DNA from: a bacterium (candidate division B38) B3_B38
GTDB taxonomy: Bacteria; Acidobacteriota; B3-B38; Guanabaribacteriales; B3-B38
DNA length: 46,946 nt
Direction of reading: 5' to 3'
Assembly: GCA_005223145.1 (NCBI GenBank)
Contig: NJBL01000009.1
Span: 1-46,946, forward strand
Below the pieces are notes generated by a model that was not told the origin of the DNA, made no database searches, and was given only the letters and a program-made list of their open reading frames with translations. The position numbers and the translations under genes were made by a program. This document shows, in pieces, positions 33,212-43,143 of the stretch (its first letter is position 1; every line of letters begins with the position of its first letter).

Positions 33212-34846
33212 ATGCCAATAAGGAATCGCTCTGTAGTCTTAATCTTTATTCTTATTATCTCTCTGCTGTTTTTGTTTACCCCGGTTAATCGCGCTCAGAA
33301 TCAGAGTCAGCCTCAGAAAGGAAACCAGGGAGGCATGGCTCTCCTGGAGAAGTCCCTTCGCTCCCGAAATCTTATACACAGCCGATGGCTCCTGGAGGCT
33401 CTCGATGGACTTCCCATGGGTGGGTCTCCAATGAGATTGAATTTCTTTCTGCTCAGAAGGAGCTTAGCTTTTCGCCCTTTAAAAGATTACTATCTTTATA
33501 ACAGGACTTATTCTTCCCCTCGTCTGCGAGACGGCAACAGGCTGAGAGAGAGACCTCCGCGCTCTGACAAGCCTCTCATCTCCGGAGATAATCCGGAGAT
33601 TCGATCCCGTCGGGGGCTGGGTAAGCTGGGGCATTTAAAGTACGTCCCTGGGGTCATCGTGGTCAAATTCAGAGAGGGTCTTACCGTCAGGGAAGTGAGG
33701 CGAACAGCCAGGTCTCTGGGGTGTCGTATCATGCGGAGCTCGCGATTTTCCGATTTTGAGCTCATTGAAATACCGGAGACCATGACCGTCCCCCAGGCGG
33801 TAAAGCTCTATTCCAAACAGCCCGATGTGGTCTACGCAGAGCCTAATTATTACCGATATTCAACCTTCCGTCCCAGCGACCCTTATTATTCCTATCAATG
33901 GCATTTCCAGCAGATAGATATTGAGAGTGCCTGGGATATCAACTTCGGGTCGGACCCCAGCGTCATTGTAGCGGTGATAGACAGCGGGGTTGCCTTTGAG
34001 AACTACAAGGTGTTCAAGCAAGCTCCTGACCTGGCAGGCACCCGCTTTGTCCCCGGTTTCGATTTCGTAGACGATGACCGTCACCCTAACGATGAGGGCA
34101 CCGGTGATGGCTTCGGACACGGCACCTGGGTGACAGGCATTATTGCCCAGACTACCAACAATGGGTTAGGGGTGGCAGGGATTGCCTTCAATGCCACCAT
34201 TATGCCACTCAGGGTGCTGGATGCCACTGGCTCGGGAACATCCGCCGATGAGGCAGAGGCGATACGGTTTGCCGCCCTGAATGGAGCTCGGGTGATAAAC
34301 CTAAGCTTGGGTGGGGAAGAGGCATCCCAGGCAGAGCACGAAGCCGTCCGCTTCGCCTATCGCAACGGGGTGGTGTTGGTTGCCGCCGCGGGGAACGAGA
34401 GAGATGAGCCTGAGCCCCCTTCAGATGTTTGCTACCCCGCCCGCTATGAGGAGGTTCTGGCGATAGGGGCTACCGATTACCTGAGACAACGCACCTATTA
34501 CTCCAATGGTGGACCAGGTCTCGATGTGGTAGCTCCCGGGGGTGACATGACGGTCGACAGCAACGACGATGGATTTGTGGATGGAGTTCTTCAACAGAGC
34601 TTTTTAGCTCCGAAATACGATAAGTTTTATTACTTTTTCACTTCGGGCACATCGGGTGCTACACCCCATGTGGCGGGGATAGTGGCTATGCTGATATCTC
34701 AATACGGAATTACCGACCCCGAGGTTATCTACGATGCCATCCGCTACACGGCGATAGACCAGGGCCCACCGGGAAGAGACGATGGATATGGGTATGGATT
34801 GGTCAACGCTCGGGATTTGCTTCTGGGGCTGGGGATTAACCGCTGA
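33212..34846 (+). CDS. Secreted S8 (subtilisin) family serine protease
   Basis: Protease of 544 residues with an N-terminal signal peptide (residues 1-28) and a propeptide (about 143-215; YVPGVIVVKFREGLT, VYAEPNYY) like that of fervidolysin-type subtilases. The catalytic triad is visible: Asp257 (VAVIDSGV), His303 (GFGHGTWVTG) and Ser481 (SGTSGATPHVAG). The oxyanion Asn lies in AAAGNERDE. A basic low-complexity stretch (about 75-140) precedes the propeptide. It ends LLLGLGINR with no sorting domain. It lies 57 bases after the PorV-like gene, so it may be co-transcribed. Confidence 0.95.
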   Translation: MPIRNRSVVLIFILIISLLFLFTPVNRAQNQSQPQKGNQGGMALLEKSLRSRNLIHSRWLLEALDGLPMGGSPMRLNFFLLRRSLAFRPLKDYYLYNRTYSSPRLRDGNRLRERPPRSDKPLISGDNPEIRSRRGLGKLGHLKYVPGVIVVKFREGLTVREVRRTARSLGCRIMRSSRFSDFELIEIPETMTVPQAVKLYSKQPDVVYAEPNYYRYSTFRPSDPYYSYQWHFQQIDIESAWDINFGSDPSVIVAVIDSGVAFENYKVFKQAPDLAGTRFVPGFDFVDDDRHPNDEGTGDGFGHGTWVTGIIAQTTNNGLGVAGIAFNATIMPLRVLDATGSGTSADEAEAIRFAALNGARVINLSLGGEEASQAEHEAVRFAYRNGVVLVAAAGNERDEPEPPSDVCYPARYEEVLAIGATDYLRQRTYYSNGGPGLDVVAPGGDMTVDSNDDGFVDGVLQQSFLAPKYDKFYYFFTSGTSGATPHVAGIVAMLISQYGITDPEVIYDAIRYTAIDQGPPGRDDGYGYGLVNARDLLLGLGINR

Positions 34847-34864
34847 GCATTGGGCTGAAATCTG

Positions 34865-35515
34865 GTGAAAAAACAGTTTCTTATTGCTGCAGTTATTATT
34901 TTTTTATTAGTTCCGGGCAGCCTCCTTTGGGGGCAGTGGAAAGGGATAATCCATGGGGTGGTGATGGAAGGGAGATTAGGTTTTTTCCGTCCAGTGCAGT
35001 TCGCCGATAGCTTCCGGGCGGTCTTCGACAGCGCAGGGAGTATGGTATTAGGAGCCGGGGTGAGGGTAGAATTGCCGAGGGGCATATATGTGGAGGGAGC
35101 GCTTGACTACTTCAGCAAAGATGGATATCGGGTCTATGTCGCGGGCACCAAGGCAGTGAGGACTGATATTGATACCTCCATCTCCATTATCCCCTTTACC
35201 TTTACCGGTGGGTATCGATTCAAGCTCAAGCCTTCTCTTATCCCCTATGTTGGAGGCGGATTTGGTCGCTACTATTTCAAGCAGAAGGATATAGCTACCG
35301 AACTGAAAGGAGAGAGCTCCTTCAAAGGGCATGCCGGATATCATCTGCTGGGAGGGATTGAGTTCCGGGCGGATAAGCCCATAAGTTTCGCCGGGGAGCT
35401 AAAGTGGAATACAGTACCCGATGCAATAGGTGAAGGGGGGGTCTCCAAATATTATGAGGAGGACAATATAGGGGGGATAAGCTTTTCCTTTAAGGTTCTC
35501 TTTCGACTCAAATGA
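34865..35515 (+). CDS. Small outer-membrane beta-barrel protein
   Basis: Predicted 216-residue OMP_b-brl type barrel. A signal peptide ends near LLWGQ, then alternating strands (GIYVEGALDYFSKDGYRVYV, SIIPFTFTGGYRFKLKPSLI, PYVGGGFGRYYFKQ, GYHLLGGIEFRA). It ends ISFSFKVLFRLK, close to a barrel end but with Lys rather than Phe last. GTG start with no strong ribosome site. It starts 18 bases after the subtilase, so it is probably in the same operon. OmpW/OmpX-like, function unknown. Confidence 0.75.
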   Translation: MKKQFLIAAVIIFLLVPGSLLWGQWKGIIHGVVMEGRLGFFRPVQFADSFRAVFDSAGSMVLGAGVRVELPRGIYVEGALDYFSKDGYRVYVAGTKAVRTDIDTSISIIPFTFTGGYRFKLKPSLIPYVGGGFGRYYFKQKDIATELKGESSFKGHAGYHLLGGIEFRADKPISFAGELKWNTVPDAIGEGGVSKYYEEDNIGGISFSFKVLFRLK

Positions 35516-35655
35516 AATGGGTCCGTCATACTTCTTTCTCACTTCACCCATTCCGGTCCTTTCACAAAAACCTGCCCCATAAATTTACGATTGACCTTCT
35601 CAGAAGATGTCCTCTTTGAGTAATCCAATTTATTGAATAGGCCGTAAGTTTTAAA

Positions 35656-35684
35656 TTGACTTTCCCTTCTTATCCGTATATCAT
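35656..35684 (+). promoter_or_regulatory. Sigma-70-type promoter for the lptCA-lptB-rpoN operon
   Basis: TTGACT (35656-35661), 17 bases, TATCAT (35679-35684). Start predicted near 35691, about 95 bases before the ATG. The 270-base gap before it contains no other clear gene. Confidence 0.55.
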
Positions 35685-35785
35685 ATTTACAGGTGAATAA
35701 CTTAAATATACCCTATCAGAGGGTATCTATCTCGTATATTGGAGAAGAGGCGAATAGAGTCGGAAAATAGAGAGGTTCTTTCTTT

Positions 35786-37852
35786 ATGAAGTCGCTTCGT
35801 GGGCTAAGATATATAATAATAGGCTGTCTGGTCTCTTTTCTGATTTATCTCTATTTTAGCTACGAGTGGCGAGCTGCTGAAACTCCCCCTCCATCTTTTG
35901 ACCTGCAGGCTGGCACCTCAATCACCATAGGCAGCCAGATTGTCAGCAAAAACCTCACCCTTAAATCGCAAAGAGCTATAGGCTATGAGACCGGTAGGAC
36001 GGTATTTGAGGACTTCCTCCTCAAGGTTGACAAAGGGGGGAAGCTTTTCACCGTCTCAGGCAAGAGCGCGGAGGTGAAGCAGAAAGAGGAAATAGAGGTA
36101 GTAGTGATGAAGGGAAGCATACGGCTGGAATCGAGCGATGGTCTGGTTCTGACCGGGGAAGGGTTGACATATATTGCCCAGGAGAGCTTGGTAAGGAGCG
36201 ATTCACCGGTTAGCTTCTCCAGGGAGAATATTAAAGGGGAAGCTCGTCAATTGACCTACGAGCTGGAGTCAGACATCCTAAATCTGAGGGGTGCAGTGAG
36301 AATCTCCATCGCCCCTTCAGAGGAGAGGAAGGGGGAGCCACCAGTAACTATAGGAAGCGATTATCTAAGATATGACCGCAAGAGAGACTTTGTCTGGCTG
36401 AGGAACAATGTTTTAATAACCCGACCTCCCGATTATGTGAAGACCAAAGAGCTCATTGCCTTTTTTGACCCCATTGATAAGCAGTTGAGCAAGATGGAGC
36501 TTTGGGGTGGAGTGTTGAGTCGCTTTGGAGCCGCTGAGCCTGAGGAGGCAGCAGAAACAGAGGATTCATCCCCCGAGGAAGAGACCAGGAGGGTGAGTTA
36601 TCAGACAGCCTTTTCTGGAGGGAAGACCCTGTTTTGCCGAAGGATGAAAGTGATCTTCCACCCTGAAGGCGAGAACCGCATAGATACCATCCTGGCTTAT
36701 AAAAGTGCCCGGCTGGAGATTATCCCTTCCCATTCTTCATACCCTACAATGGAGGAGGTCAGAACCGTTACTGCCAATCGATTTGAGTTCGGATTTGCTC
36801 ATGATGGCAGAGAGATAGAGACATTTGATGCCTTCGATAATGTCCATGCTCGCCTCTTTTTGCCCCCCACGGTAGGTCCTTCTTCACCACCGAAGGACAT
36901 CTACTGCGAGGAATTACATATGAAGCTGGACCCCCGCAAAGAGGAAGTGGTGTCTGCTAAGTTTAAAGAGAATGTCCGCTATGTATCAGGAGAGGTTCAG
37001 ATTGTCTGCGAGGAAGGGGATTACAACCCCGGCGAGGAGCTTGTCACCCTCAGCGGCTCTCCCATGATAACCGAGGGTCAGGATAAAGTGACCGCCGAAG
37101 AGGTTACTTTGCGCCTCCAGGAGGATACTATGGTGGCTAAGGGCAAGGTGGTGAGTCAGTTTGTCAGTAAGGGGTCAAAAGGGGGGAGCTTGGGCGGTGA
37201 GCTATTCGCTTTGTCAGAAGGGGAGAGTCCGGTGGTCTTCAACTCCTCTACTATGGTCTTTGATAAAAATAGAGGAATAATAACTTTCTCTGAGGGGGTT
37301 AAGGCATTTCAGGGCACCAATATTATATGGGCTGATAAGATAGTCATTCACCAGGAGGAGGGATTGCTGAAAGCCGAAGGGGGAGTAAAGAGCGTCCTGC
37401 CGCAAAAAGCAGCTTCCCAAGAGGGGGGTGAGGAGGCTTTTTCTGGGGGATTGTTGGAGATAACCTCCGCGGCCATGGTCTACCATAAGCCTAACGGTCC
37501 CATCCGCTACTTTAACACTGTTACCGTAAATAAGAACGGGCTTTCCATTAAGGCTGATAAACTTGACCTTATCCTTGATCCGAAGGGAGAAGAGCTGGTA
37601 GAGGCGGTGGCTCAAGGGGGAGTCAAGGTCTATCAGGGGACAAAGGGAGCAGAAGGGGATAAGGGAGTTTATGATTTCAAGGAAGAAAAGCTCACTCTGA
37701 CGGGGGAGGAGGTCCGTTTCGTCGAAGAGGGGGTAGTGAGCTACACGGGCAATATATTGACAATATTTTTAAAGGATGATAAAATGATTCTCACTGCCAG
37801 AAAAGACGAACGAGTAGAGTCCATACACAAACCTCCCACAGAGAAAAAGTAG
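35786..37852 (+). CDS. LptC/LptA-like fusion protein of the LPS transport bridge
   Basis: Membrane-anchored periplasmic protein of 688 residues. One N-terminal helix (about residues 8-26) is followed by an LptC-like segment to about residue 175 ([42 protein letters not shown]). After a spacer rich in acidic residues come repeated LptA/OstA-like beta segments, about 360-460 ([25 protein letters not shown]), 480-535 ([26 protein letters not shown]) and 550-680 ([37 protein letters not shown]). In enteric bacteria LptC (about 190 residues) and LptA (about 185) are separate; this is longer than their sum. It precedes lptB by 11 bases, which supports a transport role. The fold assignment beyond the N-terminus is inferred from strand patterns. 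Confidence 0.8.
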   Translation: MKSLRGLRYIIIGCLVSFLIYLYFSYEWRAAETPPPSFDLQAGTSITIGSQIVSKNLTLKSQRAIGYETGRTVFEDFLLKVDKGGKLFTVSGKSAEVKQKEEIEVVVMKGSIRLESSDGLVLTGEGLTYIAQESLVRSDSPVSFSRENIKGEARQLTYELESDILNLRGAVRISIAPSEERKGEPPVTIGSDYLRYDRKRDFVWLRNNVLITRPPDYVKTKELIAFFDPIDKQLSKMELWGGVLSRFGAAEPEEAAETEDSSPEEETRRVSYQTAFSGGKTLFCRRMKVIFHPEGENRIDTILAYKSARLEIIPSHSSYPTMEEVRTVTANRFEFGFAHDGREIETFDAFDNVHARLFLPPTVGPSSPPKDIYCEELHMKLDPRKEEVVSAKFKENVRYVSGEVQIVCEEGDYNPGEELVTLSGSPMITEGQDKVTAEEVTLRLQEDTMVAKGKVVSQFVSKGSKGGSLGGELFALSEGESPVVFNSSTMVFDKNRGIITFSEGVKAFQGTNIIWADKIVIHQEEGLLKAEGGVKSVLPQKAASQEGGEEAFSGGLLEITSAAMVYHKPNGPIRYFNTVTVNKNGLSIKADKLDLILDPKGEELVEAVAQGGVKVYQGTKGAEGDKGVYDFKEEKLTLTGEEVRFVEEGVVSYTGNILTIFLKDDKMILTARKDERVESIHKPPTEKK

Positions 37853-37863
37853 CAATTAGAGAG

Positions 37864-38589
37864 ATGAGCTTCCTCAAAGCAGAAGAACTGTCAAAATCGT
37901 ATCGGGAGAGGAAGGTGGTAAACAATCTCAGTTTGGAGATCCACCGAGGCGAAGTGGTCGGCTTATTGGGTCCCAATGGGGCGGGGAAAACTACCACCTT
38001 CTATATAATGGTCGGATTGATCAAAGCTGACGGGGGCAGGATATTTTTAAATAGTGAGGAGATAACCCATTACCCGATGTATATAAGAGCGAGAAAGGGG
38101 ATTGGCTATCTGCCGCAGGAACCCTCCATTTTTCGGAAGCTCACCGTTGAAGAGAACCTGTTAGCTATCCTGGAAACCCTGGGAATCCCTCCCGCCGAGC
38201 AGCGGCAGCGAGCGGAGGCTCTATTGGAGGAGCTGGGGGTGGCTCATCTGGCAAAGAGCAAAGCTTTTACCCTCTCGGGGGGTGAGAGGCGAAGGGTAGA
38301 GATTGCCCGTGCTCTGGTGAACTCCCCCTACTTTATCCTCTTAGATGAGCCCTTTACCGGCATCGACCCCAAAGCTATTGCCGATATTCAGACTATCATC
38401 TGCCGGCTAAAAGAGAAGGGGATTGGGATTTTAGTGACCGACCATAATGTGAGAGAGACCTTAAAAATTACCGACCGTGCATACATTATCAGCGATGGGA
38501 AGATACTTCGTGCCGGGACTCCTCAAAGTCTGGGCAGCGATGCTAAGGTGCGGGAGGTCTATTTGGGGGAGAAATTCAAATTAGATTAA
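37864..38589 (+). CDS. lptB: LPS export ABC transporter ATP-binding protein LptB
   Basis: Cytoplasmic ATPase of the LptB2FG complex that extracts LPS from the inner membrane. Walker [10 protein letters not shown] at residues 36-44, the [15 protein letters not shown] signature, Walker [14 protein letters not shown], and the typical LptB C-terminus. Length 241. The membrane partners lptF and lptG are not in the window. Order lptC/A-lptB-rpoN-hpf follows the usual proteobacterial gene order. Confidence 0.96.
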   Translation: MSFLKAEELSKSYRERKVVNNLSLEIHRGEVVGLLGPNGAGKTTTFYIMVGLIKADGGRIFLNSEEITHYPMYIRARKGIGYLPQEPSIFRKLTVEENLLAILETLGIPPAEQRQRAEALLEELGVAHLAKSKAFTLSGGERRRVEIARALVNSPYFILLDEPFTGIDPKAIADIQTIICRLKEKGIGILVTDHNVRETLKITDRAYIISDGKILRAGTPQSLGSDAKVREVYLGEKFKLD

Positions 38590-38598
38590 AAGGGTGTT

Positions 38599-40035
38599 AT
38601 GGAGTTAAAGCAAAAGCTGGTTCCTAAGCTCACGCAGCGTCTGGTTATGACCCCTTCGCTGCAGTTAGCCATCAAGCTTCTGCAGTTGCCAAGGATAGAG
38701 CTGGAGAATGTCCTTCAGCAGGAGTTAGAAAAGAACCCCCTATTAGAGGAGCTTTCCCAGGAGTTGACACCTGCGGAGGAAAGCCCACCGGAAGAAGATA
38801 GAGGGGAGGTGAGTAAGGAGAAGGAGGCTGAAATCGACCTGTCAGAACCATTTGGGGAGGTCAACTTAGAGGATTTCTTCCAGAATTATCAAGAGCATGG
38901 CTCCATAAGGCCTTACGATAATAGGCCGGAGCTCCCTTCCTTCGAGAGCACCCTATCCAAGCCCTCCACTCTTAGTGATTACCTCCTCTGGCAGCTAAGA
39001 CTTTCTACCTCTTCCAAGAAAATTCTGGAGATAGGAAGTGCTATCATTGGTAATATCGATGAAGATGGCTACCTGAGAGCCTCGGTGGAGGAGATATCCA
39101 GAATGGGAGACTTCACCAGCGAGGAGGTTGAGGAGGCTTTGAGGTTTGTTCAGAGTCTTGACCCTGTGGGCATCGGTGCTCGTGATTTGAAAGAGTGCCT
39201 CTTTCTGCAGCTGAAATCTCTGGAGCTGGAAGAGACTATAGCTGACTTGATCGTAAAGGAGCACCTCCATTTGCTGCAGGGGAATCAGCTTAATAAGCTG
39301 GCAAAAATATTCAATCGCTCCCTTGAAGAGATCAAAAGGGGAGTGGAGGTTATCCGGAGCCTGGAGCCCAAACCGGGTCGGAAATATTCAACCGGAGATA
39401 CAGCCTATGTGGTACCCGATGTCTTTGTAGTGAAGAGGGATGGGGAGTATGAGGTCATTCTGAATGAAGACGGGCTTCCCCAGCTAAGAATAAGCCCCCT
39501 TTATCGGAGAATGTTGAGCCCCTCGGCAGGTGCTCCTCCTGAGGTGGTTGAATATATTCGCGGGAAGTTCCGTTCCGCTCTCTGGCTGATAAAGAGCTAT
39601 AACCAGAGGCAACGGACCATTTACAAAGTAGCTAAAAGCATAGTGGAGTGTCAGACCGAGTTCCTGGATAAGGGGGTCGATGAGTTGAAACCCATGGTCC
39701 TCAGTGATGTGGCAGAGGATATAGGGATGCATGAGTCGACGGTCAGCCGGGTAGTGAGCAACAAGTATATGCAAACCCCCCAGGGGCTGTTTTTAATGAA
39801 ATATTTCTTCCATAGCAAGCTTAACAACATCTTCGGGGAAGAGGTCTCCTCCATAAAGATCAAGCAGAAGATAAAAAGGTTCATCGAAGCGGAGGACTCC
39901 CATAAGCCTCTTAGCGATTGCAAGATTTCAGAGATGCTTCGCGCCGAGGGTGTTAATATTGCCCGGAGGACCGTCGCCAAATACCGGGAGCACCTACGAA
40001 TACCAGCCTCTAAATTTAGAAAGGCGATCTCCTGA
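38599..40035 (+). CDS. rpoN: RNA polymerase sigma-54 factor
   Basis: Sigma-54 factor recognising -24/-12 promoters, active with AAA+ activators. Region I is Gln- and Leu-rich (MTPSLQLAIKLLQLPRIEL, ELEKNPLLEE); a core-binding domain follows, and the C-terminal RpoN box reads ARRTVAKYREHLRIPAS. Length 478 is full. It starts nine bases after lptB. No sigma-54 activator is present in the window. Confidence 0.97.
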   Translation: MELKQKLVPKLTQRLVMTPSLQLAIKLLQLPRIELENVLQQELEKNPLLEELSQELTPAEESPPEEDRGEVSKEKEAEIDLSEPFGEVNLEDFFQNYQEHGSIRPYDNRPELPSFESTLSKPSTLSDYLLWQLRLSTSSKKILEIGSAIIGNIDEDGYLRASVEEISRMGDFTSEEVEEALRFVQSLDPVGIGARDLKECLFLQLKSLELEETIADLIVKEHLHLLQGNQLNKLAKIFNRSLEEIKRGVEVIRSLEPKPGRKYSTGDTAYVVPDVFVVKRDGEYEVILNEDGLPQLRISPLYRRMLSPSAGAPPEVVEYIRGKFRSALWLIKSYNQRQRTIYKVAKSIVECQTEFLDKGVDELKPMVLSDVAEDIGMHESTVSRVVSNKYMQTPQGLFLMKYFFHSKLNNIFGEEVSSIKIKQKIKRFIEAEDSHKPLSDCKISEMLRAEGVNIARRTVAKYREHLRIPASKFRKAIS

Positions 40036-40153
40036 CTTGGCAGAAAAAAGAGCTCTCCATCTTAGCCAATCCTTTCCTCGAAGGGAAGTCCTGAAAATGG
40101 GTAGAGAAAAAGGCCCCAATTCCTTCCAGATTTGGTAGAAGGAGATGGGAAAG

Positions 40154-40462
40154 ATGAAGGTTGAATTCACCGGAAAAGGGGTTGAGATCACCCCCGCCTT
40201 AAAGTACTTTACCTATAATAAGCTGAAAAAAATTGAGAAGTTCCAAAAAGATATCGAACAGGTGGAAATCAAATTCTCCATAGAGAAGCATCGGCAGAAG
40301 GCGGAGATAATCATAAAAACTAAGTATAACATCCTCAGCGGAACCGAGGAAACTGATGACATGTATTCTTCCATCGTTCTGGCATTGGATAAAATCGAAC
40401 GGCAGGCAAGGAAGTCTCGGGAGAAGATGCGGGATAACAAAAGGAGGAAAAGGGAAAGATAG
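40154..40462 (+). CDS. hpf: Ribosome hibernation promoting factor (short HPF)
   Basis: Binds the 30S decoding region in stationary phase. The 102-residue chain has only the S30AE domain (MKVEFTGKGVEITPALKYFT, KHRQKAEIIIKTKYNILSG, DDMYSSIVLALDKIERQ), so it is the short type that works with a second factor for 100S dimers. I chose ATG 40154 with AAGGAG nine bases upstream; the ATG at 40145 is too close to it. It lies 118 bases after rpoN. Confidence 0.93.
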   Translation: MKVEFTGKGVEITPALKYFTYNKLKKIEKFQKDIEQVEIKFSIEKHRQKAEIIIKTKYNILSGTEETDDMYSSIVLALDKIERQARKSREKMRDNKRRKRER

Positions 40463-40524
40463 CCTCAATGAATAATCTTACCTCTCTGTGAGGAGTAAAA
40501 TAGCCATTTTTATACAGAGAAGAG

Positions 40525-41505
40525 ATGCAGAGTGCTTTAGCCATTAAGGTCAGAGAATTACTGAGCGAGGAGGCAGCTCCCCTCCAGCTGAGATTAATTG
40601 CTGGGAAAAGGGGGCTTAAGAGGGAGATTACCGTTCCCCGTATCCAGAAGCCCGGTTTAGCCCTTCTGGGCGATATTGAATATTTGCGCAGTGGCAGAAT
40701 CCAGATACTGGGAGCGAGTGAGATAAATTATCTGGAGAAGCTTAGCACCTCCGAGAGGTCTCGGGTCCTCCATAAGATTTGCTCCTACGGTGTGGCTTGT
40801 TTTATTGTGACCAAGGAGTTGAAGCCCCCCATCGAGCTCGTTGAGCAGGCAAACCGCTTTGATATAGCCCTCCTGCAGACCCCCTTGGTGAGTTCGGTAT
40901 GCATTGACAAGGTGACCGATTTCCTCGATAATCGCTTAGCTCCCCGTACCAGCCTCCATGGAGACCTGATGGATGTGTATGGGATAGGGGTTCTGATTAT
41001 CGGAGAGAGTGGCATCGGCAAGAGCGAGTGCGCTCTCGACCTGATTGTCCGGGGACACCGCTTGGTTGCTGATGACATGATTGAGATAAAGAGACGGGCA
41101 GGGAATATCCTTATGGGCAGCGGACCAGAGCTCATCCGCCACCAGATGGAGCTGAGGGGCCTGGGTCTCATTAGTATAAAAGACCTCTTCGGGGTAGCCT
41201 CTATTCGCTATGAGAAGATGGTGGACCTGGTGGTTTTGCTGGAGCGCTGGGATGAGGAGCAGAAGTACGACCGTCTGGGCATCGATGAGAAGCAGTACGA
41301 GATCTTAGGAGTTAAGGTGCCCCTGATACGGATGCCAGTTGCTCCCGGAAGGAACATCTCCATCCTCATCGAGGTAGCCGCCCGCAATCATCTACTGAAG
41401 TTAAAGGGTTATCATGCGGCGCGGGATTTCGTGGACAGGTATGATAAAAAGGTGAGGCTTAATCCCTTCATCAAGGACTTTCGCTCTGACGATGGTAAGC
41501 AGTAG
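40525..41505 (+). CDS. hprK: HPr kinase/phosphorylase
   Basis: Bifunctional enzyme that phosphorylates and dephosphorylates HPr at Ser46. N-terminal domain to about residue 135, then the P-loop kinase domain with Walker A GESGIGKSE (160-168), VADDMIEIKR, the signature ELRGLGLISIKDLFG and K4 loop-like LIRMPVAPGRNISILIEVAAR. Length 326 fits. In this position Gammaproteobacteria usually have ptsN; an HprK here is typical of several Gram-negative lineages. It overlaps rapZ by one base. Confidence 0.96.
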   Translation: MQSALAIKVRELLSEEAAPLQLRLIAGKRGLKREITVPRIQKPGLALLGDIEYLRSGRIQILGASEINYLEKLSTSERSRVLHKICSYGVACFIVTKELKPPIELVEQANRFDIALLQTPLVSSVCIDKVTDFLDNRLAPRTSLHGDLMDVYGIGVLIIGESGIGKSECALDLIVRGHRLVADDMIEIKRRAGNILMGSGPELIRHQMELRGLGLISIKDLFGVASIRYEKMVDLVVLLERWDEEQKYDRLGIDEKQYEILGVKVPLIRMPVAPGRNISILIEVAARNHLLKLKGYHAARDFVDRYDKKVRLNPFIKDFRSDDGKQ

Positions 41506-42365
41506 TGAATAATTATCAATTAGTGATCATCACAGGTCTATCGGGTTCTGGCAAGACCCTCACCAGCCGCTGCTTTGAAGACCTGGGGTATTATTGTGTC
41601 GATAACCTGCCCGTAAAGTTGATTCCCACCTTCATCGACCTATGCTCCAAAACCACCGAGGAAATCGCCAAGATCGCTTTGGTCATTGATATAAGGGAAA
41701 GGGATTTTCTGGGAGATTTCGACCATGTTTATGGAGAGCTGAAGAGGTCTTATAAGGTGAAGCTCATCTTTCTTGAAGCCTCAGACGAGGTGTTGATTCG
41801 GCGTTACAGCGAATCCCGACGCCCTCACCCCCTGAGCCCCGACAACCACATTATCGGAGGAATTCAGCGGGAAAGGCAGATATTGCAAGCGGTACGGCAG
41901 CATGCTGACCTGATAATTGATACCTCAAAGCTGAGTGTCCACGAACTGAAGAACTTCATTATCGACAATATTGAAGGGGAGAAGAGGAAATCCCTCCTTT
42001 TATCGATTGTCAGTTTCGGATATAAATTTGGCATCCCTTACGATTCTGATCTGGTGTTTGATATCCGGTTCTTGCCCAATCCCTTTTTTACCGATGAGCT
42101 GCGGGATAAGAACGGGCTCCATAAAGAGGTGGATGAGTATGTCGCCTCTGATTCCCATTACAAAGAGTTTATAGAAAAGGTCGAAAGCCTGTTGCTGTTC
42201 CTCATCCCCCACTATATTGAGGAGGGGAAGACCTATTTAACCATCTCCATCGGGTGTACAGGCGGTCGCCATCGTTCTGTAGTGGTGGCCAATAAGATAA
42301 AGGATATTCTATATAAACATAATTATAAGGTAAAGCTGGTTCACCGGGATATCGATAAGGAGTAA
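41505..42365 (+). CDS. rapZ: RNase adapter/nucleotide-binding protein RapZ
   Basis: P-loop protein of the RapZ/YvcJ family, 286 residues. Walker A GLSGSGKT (11-18) and the C-terminal SIGCTGGRHRSVVVA motif. In E. coli RapZ directs RNase E to GlmZ and thereby controls glucosamine-6-P synthase; whether that holds in this lineage is unknown. GTG start shares one base with the hprK stop. It sits next to hprK, as in many bacteria. Confidence 0.95.
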   Translation: MNNYQLVIITGLSGSGKTLTSRCFEDLGYYCVDNLPVKLIPTFIDLCSKTTEEIAKIALVIDIRERDFLGDFDHVYGELKRSYKVKLIFLEASDEVLIRRYSESRRPHPLSPDNHIIGGIQRERQILQAVRQHADLIIDTSKLSVHELKNFIIDNIEGEKRKSLLLSIVSFGYKFGIPYDSDLVFDIRFLPNPFFTDELRDKNGLHKEVDEYVASDSHYKEFIEKVESLLLFLIPHYIEEGKTYLTISIGCTGGRHRSVVVANKIKDILYKHNYKVKLVHRDIDKE

Positions 42366-42434
42366 AAAAGGCCGTCTTTTAGGGAGTAATCTTATCAGCC
42401 CGGTGGAGAGCAAACCTTCTAAGGAGAGAAAGGG

Positions 42435-42848
42435 ATGGTCGGCATACTGGTGGTTACGCACGGTCAACTGGCAAAAGAGCTGGTCAACGCAGCCGAGATG
42501 ATTGTGGGGAAGATGGAGAACATTGCTACCATAACTATCGGCTGGAACGACAATGTAGCCGAAGCCCGGCAGAAGCTCTCTAAGGGTATCAAGAAGGTAG
42601 ACGCCGGTCGAGGGGTTATAATATTGACCGATATGTTCGGTGGAACCCCCACCAATATCAGCCTTCCCTTTTTGAAGGAAAAGCAGGTGGAGGTTGTCAC
42701 CGGAGTCAACCTCCCCATGCTAATAAAGTTGTCGAGCCTCCAGAAGGAGGATATGGGGCTCATCGAGATCGCTCGCAAATTGCAGGAGAGGGGTCAACAG
42801 TGTGTTTATGTAGCCAGCGATGTTTTATCCTCACGTTCCCAGCCTTGA
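42435..42848 (+). CDS. PTS mannose-family EIIA domain protein
   Basis: Single-domain EIIA of the mannose (Man) type, 137 residues. MVGILVVTHGQLAKEL carries the phosphorylated His9, followed by VVILTDMFGGTPTNISL-like FGGTPTN at residues about 70-76. No EIIB, EIIC or EIID lies in the window, so it is likely a regulatory acceptor rather than a transporter part. AGGAGAG precedes the start. Confidence 0.93.
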   Translation: MVGILVVTHGQLAKELVNAAEMIVGKMENIATITIGWNDNVAEARQKLSKGIKKVDAGRGVIILTDMFGGTPTNISLPFLKEKQVEVVTGVNLPMLIKLSSLQKEDMGLIEIARKLQERGQQCVYVASDVLSSRSQP

Positions 42849-42865
42849 CGATATAATAGGTGCTC

Positions 42866-43135
42866 ATGGTTTCCAAGAAGGTTGTTATCCGTAACGAGCT
42901 TGGATTGCATGCCCGAGCGGCTGCCAAATTTGTCACCCTGGCTAATAGTTTCACATCGGCTATCCGCGTCAGCAGAGATACTCTGACTGTGGATGGCAAG
43001 AGCATTATGGGGGTGCTCCTGCTTGCAGCAACCTGCGGCACCTCTCTCACCCTAACCGCTGAGGGAGAGGATGAGGAGAGGGCTTTAGGCGCATTGAGCG
43101 AGCTTGTGGAGCAAAATTTCGCGGAAACCGAGTAA
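42866..43135 (+). CDS. ptsH: PTS phosphocarrier protein HPr
   Basis: Small phosphocarrier, 89 residues. The phosphorylatable His15 lies in NELGLHARAAA, and the regulatory Ser46 in VDGKSIMGVLLLAA, matching the site of the HprK encoded upstream. I prefer ATG 42866, with AGG five bases before it; a GTG at 42860 adds two residues. Confidence 0.95.
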   Translation: MVSKKVVIRNELGLHARAAAKFVTLANSFTSAIRVSRDTLTVDGKSIMGVLLLAATCGTSLTLTAEGEDEERALGALSELVEQNFAETE

Positions 43136-43143
43136 AAAAGGGA

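Noticed and set aside
31997-34846. Type IX secretion system suggested by the PorV-like barrel beside a subtilase
   Set aside because: The subtilase ends in its catalytic domain without a C-terminal sorting domain, and no other T9SS gene is in the window. PorV-type motifs are shared with FadL-like barrels.
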